Assembly: GCA_026075535.2 (NCBI GenBank) | Contig: AP026544.2 | Location: 1,054,001 to 1,118,000 of the forward strand | Direction: 5' to 3' | Source of the DNA: Tricholoma matsutake | Lineage: Eukaryota; Basidiomycota; Agaricomycetes; Agaricales; Tricholomataceae | Length of the DNA: 64,000 bases | Shown here: positions 55,069 to 64,000 of the stretch, one piece after another | Position numbering within the stretch: position 1 is the stretch's first letter | Layout of the letters: each line of letters opens with the position of its first letter | The notes under the pieces: generated by a model | Databases searched by the model: none | What the model was told of the DNA's origin: nothing | Seen by the model: the letters and a program-made list of their open reading frames with translations, nothing else | Made by a program: the position numbers and the translations under genes

Positions 55069-58000
55069 ATGTTGACAGTGTGCCCACAATGTTCCTGCAA
55101 ATTTCGAGATAGAAAGGCCCTCTTATGCCATATGAACTACCCCCTCAGGTCTTGCTATAACCACTTCCAGGAGGTAGCAAACCTCTTAGAAGATCTTCAG
55201 AGGTACAATGACCTTAAACATCAACCACAACATCAACTCAATCACCTCTCACCTTCATCAGATCACAAAACTGACACCACACAACTGGCTCAAGAGTCCA
55301 TGGACATCAATCTGCCATTCATCGAGTCATTTGATGGAACTAGTCCTGACAGTGGACCATTTGTCAAAAAATATGAAGGAGCAGCTGAGGAGTATGGAGT
55401 GGGTGTGACCTTCATGTCGGAATTTAACTGTGATCAGTATGCTGTAGAATGTGTTGAAAATATCTATTATCCCTTTGCCTCAAGGGATGAATGGGAACTA
55501 GCTGCCATTTTACTCCAGTCTGATCTAAGCATGGGATCTATTGATTCTTTTCTGTTGTTGAAACTAGTGAGTGCCACACTGCTTGTACTGTTTTTGTTAT
55601 ATAACTATCAACCCTTCACACTGGAGTACCCCATATCCAATGAAGAAGAAACTTGATCTCTTCTATCATGACCCACTTGATTGCATACAGTCCATTCTAT
55701 TCAATCCTTTAATGAAAGGCCATCTACAATTCTCACTGCTATGCATCTTTGACTCCACAGTGAGGGCAATGAGGATCTATAGTGAGTGGTTAACAGGTGA
55801 TGTCGCATGGTCAATGCAAGTGAGTTTCTTAGATTAAATTCATAAGAGGCTTTCCTTATGGCTATGCAGGATCAGCTACCTAAAGGAGCCACTCTTCTCG
55901 GCATCATTCTATCATCCGATAAAACCAATATTTTAGCAATGACTGGTAGACACATTGCTCATCCCCTCCTGATAAGCCTCGTGAACCTTTTCATGGACTT
56001 TCAGATGAAGGCATCAAACCATGCTTTCCTTCTACTTGTGTTGCTCCCTGTCCCCAAATTCATCCACCAAGACCAAAAGCTTTGTGGTGTCTTAGAGAAT
56101 TGCATGATACATGAATGTTTGGACTTCATTCTGAAACCACTCAAAAAGGCAGCCAAAGTTGGTATCATGATGTCAGACCCAGCCGGTTCTCTTTGCCATG
56201 TGTTCACCCCTCTTGCCGCATACATGGTTGATGTGCAAGAGGCATTATCACTTGCAGGGGTTGCTCAGAAAACTTCGCATCTCACTATGGCAACTTACAA
56301 ACAATTTGGTGATCCCTTTCAGCATGAGCCATGAACAACTTCAACCACCCTTGCACAACTACATGCTCTTGAGCAAGAGTTCAGCCCCTGGGACCTTGAC
56401 TCATATATCCCAGCAGCCAAAGAGAAGAGACTGAATGGCATACATTGTCCATTTTACAGGGATTGGCCTGTTTCAGACCCCTCTGAATTCTTTATGCCAG
56501 AGCCACTCCACCACTGGCACAAGATGTTCTGGGACCACGATGTGAAATGGTGCATTCATATGGTTGGCCCCACCAAGATTGACTTCCAGTTCTCAATTCT
56601 TCACCTGCTCACTGGCTTTTGACAGTTTCATGAAGGCATCTCTAATCTGAAACAAGTCACTGGATGAGAACACCATGACATTCAGCATTATATTGTAGCT
56701 GTATTTGCCGATGCTGTTCCCAAGAATTTTTTGATTGCCATTCACTCACTGATGGACTTTCAACATCTCACCCAGGCCCCTCAAGTATCTAGTCGAATAT
56801 GCATGGAAATCGATGATGTGCTTAAGGAATTCCATGATCATAAAAGCATGATTTCATCCTCTGGTGTGTGATACAGAAAGGCCAGGAATGTAATTAATGA
56901 CTGGTACATCCCAAAGCTCAAACTTCTCCAGAGGGTCACTTTGAGCATCCATGACAATGGAGCAGCGATACAATGGAGTGCAGATCCCATGGAACAATGT
57001 AATATCACCAAAATCAAGGAACTCTCAGATCTCACTAAAAACTAAGCATATGAGTCTCAGATCTGCCATCATCTTGATCGCAGGGATAGATGTCGGCAGT
57101 TTGACCTTGCCACTGTCATTTGCAAAGCCAATGATGATGTTTTTGGCCCTAACAATATGCCTCACACTGGACTTGAAGATGGCAACAACAATGGTGGCCC
57201 TAACAATTCTGATGATGAACCAGAAGCATGCATTTTGCACCATGTCACCACAATGGCCAGACACCTTCAAACTGTTGCTCCAGTGTCTGGGACTACTCAA
57301 AGGAATAGTGATTACTTTGAGCTTGCTGGTGCTCTCCAATGTGGCCTTTACCCCAATACACCTCTTCCATTTAGGACTGTTGTGCATGGCAAGATGGCTT
57401 TGCACCTCACCAGGGATCCTGCCATGAAGATGATGACAATTGGTAATGTCATGGACAAGTTCAACCTACCAGATTTATGTGGTGCTCTTTGTTAAGTACT
57501 GAACTTGAAGGGGAAGTCATCAGAATTCTGGTCGTACCCGGACAATAGAAGTTGTAGAGGATGGATTGAGTAAGACAGGGAATCTTATGGAAAGCTGGAG
57601 CAGGGTTTACTTGATGTGTCATACCAATTGGGGAGCAGAAAGGATGGCTTCAACTTATAAGAAGTTGTGCCCTTCTCCTCATCAAGTGTCCTAATTTCAA
57701 GGCAAGTTTAAGAAAGATGACCAGAGGTCCAGAGAATTTCCAGAGAGGATGAGTAAGAGTTTGAGATTGACTTAAGAACGTAATTGGAGTTTTAAAGAGG
57801 ATAAGATTAAGTGGGAGACTCAGTTGATTTACAAACTGGCAATACAAAATGAAAGTAGCTAGCTTAAATACTAAGGTCGGAGTTTCCAAGGCTGTGGTTA
57901 ATATGAAAACCAGCTTCTGAGGCAAATCCTGAAACCATTTCACCTAATTGGAAATGAGGGAATTTTGCCTCTAGGCAGTGGTGCTGATAGGAGGTGGGCT

Positions 58001-58796
58001 GTGATGTAAGGCAGCCAGGAAGGGGGGCAGAAAACAATCAGAAGTCTGGTTGGAAGAATTGGTCTTGACACTCTTGCTGACTTCTTAGATCATGTCAACA
58101 ATGAACAGCCTCTCAAGATCAATAGTCGCAGGGCTGCCAATGCCATTTCTCCATTACCTTTTGATCATCTCCAAGTCTGGACCAAGGTGCAAGTTCAGAT
58201 TCAATCTTATCATGCCCCACATTCCATTCTCCCCCCCCCCCCCCCCCAAATGATCAATGCCCTTCCCCCATCTGGGGTATGGACCTTTGGGTGCTCTGAT
58301 GTTGTTCTCATCAATACAGATAACAACAAAGTTTGGCCTCAGAGTGGCCTCAAAGGTGCTTCCTTTCATATATCATGTACTAATATGCTAACTTGGTTTT
58401 AGGGCATCATATTGCCCAGCTGCATCTTATTTTTCATGCTGTGCCATCTAGAAGAGCTCCATATTCTCCTGGTACAGATTTATTTCTCACTTATGCTCAG
58501 TGTTTCAACATTGTACCTCAGTTGAACTCAACTGGCTGGGACAATTAAATGAGAGGGGCCCTTATCCAGAGCCATCAACTGGGATGTACCTGTTGAAGTA
58601 CACCCACTGGAATGATGGATTGATCATTGGGGATGTTATACCCTTAGTGCAACTCCGAGCACTTGTGGATCTCATACCTTTTGGGAAAGTGGCAAGCAGG
58701 CAACTAGCAAAAGAAACCATTTTGGTGTACAGGTCAGAATTCTGGCTGAATAAGTATTCCAAGAAAGAACTCTTTTTTTCCCTAAAACACATCTAG
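55069..58796 (+). pseudogene. Plavaka-type (CACTA-group) transposase pseudogene
   Basis: N-terminal zinc finger CPQCSCKFRDRKALLCHMN (55081). Then NIYYPFASRDEWELAAILLQSDLSMGSIDSFL, FYHDPLDCIQSI and WLTGDVAWSMQ; an intron 55820-55869 (GTGAGT..CAG); KGATLLGIILSSDKTNI, RHIAHPLLISLVNLFMDF, LLPVPKFIH, PLHHWHKMFWDHDVKWCI, FADAVPKNFLIAIHSLMDF, WYIPKLKLLQ and CHHLDRRDRCRQFDLAT. The C-terminus IPLVQLRALVDLIPFG and SEFWLNKYSKKELFF ends at TAG 58794-58796. TGA replaces Arg at about 56333, 56622 and 56666. A solo LTR interrupts it at 57490-58070, and there are several frameshifts. It would cut and insert DNA of its own family. Confidence 0.88.
57490..58070. repeat. Solo LTR inserted in the Plavaka transposase
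   Basis: 581 bp, TGTTAAGTACTG...GGTCTTGACA, flanked by the 5-bp duplication CTCTT (57485-57489 and 58071-58075). Removal with one duplicate rejoins CGAL to ADFLDHVNNEQ in frame. It left by recombination between LTRs. Family not identified. Confidence 0.82.
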
Positions 58797-59356
58797 TTCT
58801 TACTTTCACCAAGTCGACACCAATATCATTTGGTTTCTCCCAATATTTGATTTGTTCCTGAGGAAATAGTGTCGCTCTTATTGCATTGAATATTTTGCTG
58901 GTGTGTTAGTAGGTACCCTGAGCTTGAACTCCACTTCTTGCATGTTCATTCGGGTGATGACAGGAAGTTAACTTGAAGATGCCATATTTTCAGTGGACAT
59001 GAGTTCATTATATTACTTTTTCATGGTCACTGGCAATGGTGAGAACAATGTGGTGCCAAACATCCATCAATTTATTCCTCAATGTTCACCACTACAACCA
59101 TGGATCCTGAGTGCAGACTGATGACATATGTACAACTAACTGCCTCATTCCTGTCACATATCTGGTGTAATTTCATAATATGTAAGTCTTATGCTACGAT
59201 CTTCATCTATTGCTCAGGGAAAATGTCATCTCAAGCTGGTCTCTTTCAGCATTATTTCACAACCCACTGCAAGACTCCTCCAAGACAAATCTGTGGAAAA
59301 CTATCACCTAAATCAAGCAGATCCTCAATAAAAACTATCATGGATCCATCAACTTT
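58797..59356. other. Spacer between Plavaka and dynein pseudogenes
   Basis: No firm gene. 59215-59330 shows KMSSQAGLFQHYFTTHC in one frame, faintly like a zinc-finger start. The 3' terminus of the Plavaka element was not recognised. Confidence 0.35.
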
Positions 59357-62300
59357 ATGGAGGTGTCACCACCACCACCACCACTAGCCCTTACAACTAA
59401 TGGCATAAACCACAATATACCTCCTGCTCAACCCACAGTTGTGTTCAATTTGGAGATATTCCATTCATATCTACTTGCTCTACTGCCTCCTGTGATTGGA
59501 GCTCTGCCTTTGGAGCTTGACTCAGTCTTTGACAATGAATTTGATGAGTGAGTGGCTCATTTCGCTGTGGACACTGGAGGTTCCTTGTATGTTGTGAAAG
59601 CAAAGGAAGATTTAGAAGGTATGTATCCTAGTGTTTTGGACATTTGGCATCATTCCTGATCATGTTGGATACAGATGATGGACCCCTGACATTTACCTAC
59701 CACCTGACCGCACATCTCACATACCATGCCTCCCATGTAACAACACTTGCCCTCATCAAACAGGGCCCTACACTCGACCCTCTAACACCTCTCACTTCCC
59801 AATTACATTTTCTAAACCTCTTTGGTGACAATGAGACTCCCTATGAGAGCCTCCATGCATTAGTAAGCTGCAGCATGAAGCCCTGGTTTGATGCCTTTGT
59901 TGGGGCCTGCGCTAGTGGGAAGGATGGAGACACAAGGATGGGGATCCCTGTGACAAAGAAGAAATTTGCTGAACTCGAGCTCTTGCTGCTGCATCTGCAG
60001 CAGAATGTCGAGATCCCAGAAATGCACCTTGTCATCCATCCCATGATCCAGGGTGCTGTCAAACAGGCAGTTGCAGTGGGCACACAGGCAAACATGTCTC
60101 ACATCCTGGCAAAGCTGCTCAACGATAGTTCATTTTTAATTCATTGCACGGACATGTGAATATGTGGATTAAGGCGATACAGTGCATGATGAAGCTGATA
60201 AGGGACATGGTGTTAGGCACAGCATCGCAGGAGATCAATTTTTGGCTGAGTTTGGAGTGTGTGCTGGATGGGATTGAGGCACAGTTGAGGAGTGACGAAG
60301 TGAGTATGGTGAACAACTGTTTGTGGAATGCAAAGCAGTTCTGTGCAACAGTTAGTTTCATTGCCAATACAGGGCTGAAGGATGCCATGGACCTTGGTAT
60401 GTACCCAGTCATCGACATTTTCTACATGCCAAAACTCACTCTCAGTTGTTGTTACAGTACACAAATACAACCAACTGATGAAAGACTTCCCTCTGAATGA
60501 ACTGCTCCCTGCCACAGACCTTGACAAGATCCAAGAATCCCTTGTTCTCATCTTCAGACACATCAACTGGAAACTCAAGCTTTCACCTTACCCAATCCAG
60601 CATGCACTTCTGCTCATTGAAGCCATCTCCCAGGATTTCAATGATCAGCTGCTGCATATCCTAACATCACAATGGTTGCCATACACCTCCTATGATACCT
60701 TCAACTGGCTCCTTGTGCAGACAATGAACATCTTTTGGACATGGGATGATTTGATCGGAGAATTTACCACCGTCGCACAGGATGTTCTAAGGAAGAAACA
60801 GTCAGAGAAGTTCATCCCTATCAAGGTGCAGTTGGCACATATGAAGCTCCAAGAGAGGATGAGGTATTTAAGAGACTGGAGGAAACAACATGAACAGCTG
60901 GCAGTGATGATGGGTCTGACAAAGGGGCTGGGGGGTATGGGGATGGAGGTAGGGGGGATGGATATGGAGGAGGAGGTCAAGGAGGGACATGAGGTTGTGA
61001 AGTGGATTGATGTGCTTGATGTGTCTGTTGGTGGGTTGAGCAGTTGAGCAGTGTTATCCTTTATGCTGACTGATTTTGTGTTATAGAGGGCACAGAAGTT
61101 TGGGTAGCCACTGAGAATATGTACAATGAGTAGGTGTCGCGTGTGGAGAACCAGATCATTGCGTGGTTGAGGGATAGGCTTGGGACAGCAAGGAATGCAA
61201 ACAAAATGTTCAGAGTGTTTTCAAAGTTTGACACATTGTTCATGCAGCCAAAGGTGTGTTGGATAGGTTGTCATTTGACTTGATTGTTGATTTGTCATAG
61301 ATTCAAGGTGCTATACAGGAATACCAGACCCAGCTGATTGATTCAGTAAAAGAGGACATCAAGCATTTGCACAACAAGGCATGTGGCTTGTGGCTTCTTT
61401 TTAGAGCTCAGCACAATAGCAACACTAACCTCCTTCCTATACACCAGTTCAAAACACAATACCGGTTCTCAGAAGCATACCACATGTTGCAAATGTAGAA
61501 TCTCCACCCATCGCTGGCACCATCATATGGGCACAAATAATCAAGCAACAGCTAGTCACTTATATGAAACACGTTGAGGACATGCTTGGTAAAGGATGGG
61601 AACTCTATGCCAAGGGTCAAAAGCTCCAATCTGAGAGCACCCCATTCTGCAAGATGCTAGACATGTTAAAGCTTAAGATGAATTCTACTAGTGTATAACA
61701 CTAGTCAGCAACTCAAGTCAACTGTCTGCAACACACTTATAACACAGGGTCAATAATAGTAATGTGTATTGCACTTTTTCCAAATCAATCTAGTGTCTAG
61801 TTTCCCAGACATAGTAGGATTTTGCTTTTGTTTGTTCCTGTTGTGCCAGGAAACCACAAGGCATAAAAGTAGGTGTCCACTATATCGCATCTGCATTACC
61901 CCCTATGTCTGGGTCCAAAAATCTAAATAATAGCTACACTATGAAGCGAGATATGAAGTAAAGTAATTTGAGTCATAATATCTACAATTTAACAAGTATA
62001 GTAATAAGTCTGTTGTACTATGTAGCAAGTGTTTCATCACTGTATTCAACAAGACATGCACCTGGTTTTCAAGGCATGGCTACACAACATCAACTGGCAG
62101 AACATGGGAGTTGACGGGTGATTGTTTGAGATTGTGTGATTGCATGGGGGAGGGTTCCAGCTTGCAATGAACTTTGACCTGCAGATTATTACTTTGTTCA
62201 AGGAGGTAAGGAATTTTTTGTGGCTTAACTTTCAGGTGCTGCATGTGATTATGAATATGGTGAGGGATGTGAAGAGGGTGTATCCCCATGCTGTGAGCTT

Positions 62301-64000
62301 GATGGAGACTGTGAGGACGTATGGGCAGACTCTGGATTTGGTGGAGAATAATAAGGGGATTGAGTGGCTTGTGGCGGAGTATAGGAATGAGTCACAGAGT
62401 ATGATTACTAAAGGTTCATTGTGTTTTTGTTGGGGTTTGGTATTGGTGGTATAGGGATTGATTTGTGGTTTATTTTTGGTTAGGAATGATCATCCATTGG
62501 GATCACTTTGTAAACCAATATGATACCTCTCGATATGTTTCTGCCACTGATGGGAGGGTCAATCAACACATTCAGTTCATTTGAGAGTTTGCTGGTGTCA
62601 TTTCTATTCTTCAGGTTGCTTGTCCCTGAAATTGAAAATCTCTCTGCATGCTCATTATTCTCCCCCAGGATAAAACAAACAGTGTAATTGACCTTTACAA
62701 GAATATCCTTCATGCCATAGAAGATCTAGCAACATGTTCCTATATGACCAAGGCATTCTTGGAACTGCTGGGCAAAGTGCAGGCTGCAGTAAGCTTAATG
62801 TCATGTTTTACGCAGTCAATGGTTGATAACATCTGTGCAGATCAATTGACTGAATTTGGAAGGCTATGCTAACCTAGACCATTGGGTGGCAGAACTAGAC
62901 AATCAGATAGAGACCATCCTTCTACAGCAGCTATTGCATATCATACAAGTATGGTGTGCAGAGTTCAATAGGATCGATAAGATACCCATCGTGATACCCT
63001 TCCTCTTCAGGACATCACCAATAAAAGATGGGGTGAATAAACATGAAGGAGGAAAAGGTATGCTTTGTTCAAGCTTGTTGATGATGGTGAGTGATATCCT
63101 GTTTTTGTCTAGTTCTTGGAGGGGCATATAATGCTGAAACTGATTGTGCATGAAAGTCAGATACAAAACCAGGTTATCTTTCTGGATCCTCCAGTAGAGT
63201 ATGCATGATCGACTTGGATTAAGCAGTCGCATAACTTGCTAGGTATGTGCTGTTACAATATTTCCCAACTTCTGCTTAAGGCTCATGTTTTGCTGATTCT
63301 ATCTAGGCATTGTATGTTGGCTATGTCAGATCCAAAGCTTGCGGTATGAGATTGGGCTGCAGATGGAAGGGCCTAATATTGCAGAAACAACATATACCTC
63401 ACTAGTCTGTCATATTTGATTCACCTTACTCCATTGATGTGCTGACTGCTCGCAGCTAACACAATTCCCTGACAACATGCTACAACGTCCATTCTCTCTC
63501 ATTGAGCTCAAGGTGCAGCAGCTCAAAGACTACATTACCAAGTGGCTGCAGTTCCAGTCATTATGGGATCTCAAGGCTGAATACATCTTCAACCACCTCA
63601 GTGACTCATTAGCCAACTGGCAACAACTGCTCATGGAGATCAAGAAGGCACAGTCTATGTTTGACACCTCTGATATGCAGAAGTCATTTGGTGTCTGTGT
63701 CATTGACTATGAGCAGCTACAGGTGAGGGTGAATGCCTAGTATGACTCGTGGCAGAGAGATATCCTCAGTCAGTTCAGAGTGAAGCTGGGGAACACAATG
63801 AAGGAGATGCATGCATCTATATTGAAGGCCAGGGTCAAAAGCTCCACTGCTTTCCAGAAGAAGCTTGACACAAAGTTGCCCAAGGTTGACGTGTTTGCTC
63901 TGGGGGCAGTATTTTTTGTATGGCTTACCTTCATTTTTTCCTTGGTTTCTCAAGAGGAATCCAGGGAAGCCTCCACAAAGTACGAACACACTACCTTGTT
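59357..64000 (+). pseudogene. Cytoplasmic dynein heavy chain, N-terminal tail (pseudogene, continues past window)
   Basis: Translation joins into the dynein heavy-chain tail (DHC_N1-like): VFNLEIFHSYLLALLPPVIGA, FTYHLTAHLTYHASHVTTLALI, KPWFDAFVG, KKFAELELLLLHLQQNVEIPE, NFWLSLECVLDGIEAQL, YLRDWRKQHEQLAVM, QLAMNFDLQIITLFKEVRNF, DLVENNKGIEWLVAEYRNE and PFSLIELKVQQLKDYITKWL. Introns at 59619-59674, 60397-60457, 61031-61086, 61254-61300, 61379-61447 (GC-AG), 62414-62483, 62615-62668, 62789-62840, 63243-63306 and 63405-63455. Damage: TGA for Arg at about 59549, 62116, 62131, 62581, 62848 and 63208; TAG at about 61132, 61497 and 63738; frameshifts at about 60140, 61505 and 62975; a solo LTR. Only about the first thousand of some 4,600 residues fall in the window. 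A working dynein gene must lie elsewhere. Confidence 0.88.
61664..62051. repeat. Solo LTR inserted in the dynein pseudogene
   Basis: 388 bp, TGTTAAAGCTTAAG...GTATTCAACA, flanked by AGACA (61659-61663 and 62052-62056). Removal with one duplicate rejoins KMLDM to HLVFKAWLHNINW in frame. Different from the solo LTR at 57490. Confidence 0.83.

Noticed and set aside
59366..59387. Run of His codons suggesting a cloning tag
   Set aside because: It is one frame of a CAC/ACC repeat; in the frame that continues into dynein it reads Pro.
1..64000. Reassigned genetic code with TGA read as Arg
   Set aside because: The TGA codons are confined to transposons and a pseudogene that also have frameshifts, and LTR differences show the same CG-to-TG bias outside codons. 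CpG decay is simpler. Conserved single-copy genes would settle it.

Overview
The window looks like a repeat-rich accessory region of an Agaricomycete (basidiomycete) fungus. Evidence for this: a Plavaka-type (CACTA-group) transposase typical of Agaricomycetes; short introns of about 47-70 bp with CTAAC-like branch points; Ty3/gypsy chromoviruses with chromodomains; and a copy of the cytoplasmic dynein heavy-chain tail that follows fungal exon structure. Nothing prokaryotic is visible. Function calls come from recognising translated motifs by eye; no database search was run. Element names (Gyp-A to E, Cop-A to C, hAT-1/2) are local labels.

Layout. 1-12232: Gyp-A (minus strand) is broken by a 1.16-kb hAT-like element (1155-2309) and by a full-length LINE (5606-11739, TSD AATGGTCCAAATG). 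12959-17664: Cop-A, plus strand, TSD GTATT. 18498-20467: a minus-strand copia fragment (Cop-B) split by an 844-bp TIR element with a 10-bp TSD, followed by a tRNA-derived SINE. 20804-24190: non-coding repeats, namely a hairpin/intron-like module, a TA-flanked MITE, G-rich tracts and an 820-bp near-palindrome. 24190-25895: integrase/chromodomain fragment Gyp-B. 26262-43870: a nest in which Gyp-C (same family as Gyp-A) contains the chromovirus Gyp-D (26366-33851, TSD TCCCC) and the hAT-like hAT-2 (34457-41707, TSD TCCTCATC); hAT-2 itself contains Cop-C (35202-40858, TSD ATTGT). 44108-50349: Gyp-E, a nearly complete chromovirus, TSD AGGGT, inserted in an unidentified ORF. 50730-52030: a very AT-rich tract with a second TA-flanked MITE. 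52030-54200: poorly understood sequence ending in a coding-like minisatellite. 55069-58796: Plavaka transposase pseudogene interrupted by a solo LTR. 59357 to the window end: dynein heavy-chain N-terminal tail pseudogene interrupted by another solo LTR.

Common theme. Almost every premature stop in these elements, and in the dynein copy, is TGA where the family has Arg. The paired LTRs differ mainly by CG/TG/CA transitions. Several catalytic Asp codons of reverse transcriptase, protease and integrase are Asn through CG-to-CA changes. This is what decay of methylated CpG predicts, since CGA-to-TGA is the only codon change at CpG that makes a stop. The window therefore reads as a methylated TE graveyard in which insertion order can be worked out from perfect target-site duplications.

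The least explained items are: an extra ORF with two zinc knuckles downstream of pol in Gyp-D; a charged repeat linker in the same pol; and a dispersed module made of a GGCCCAAA hairpin, an intron-like segment and GAGCAACTGCTC hairpins, found in both hAT-like elements and at 21 kb.
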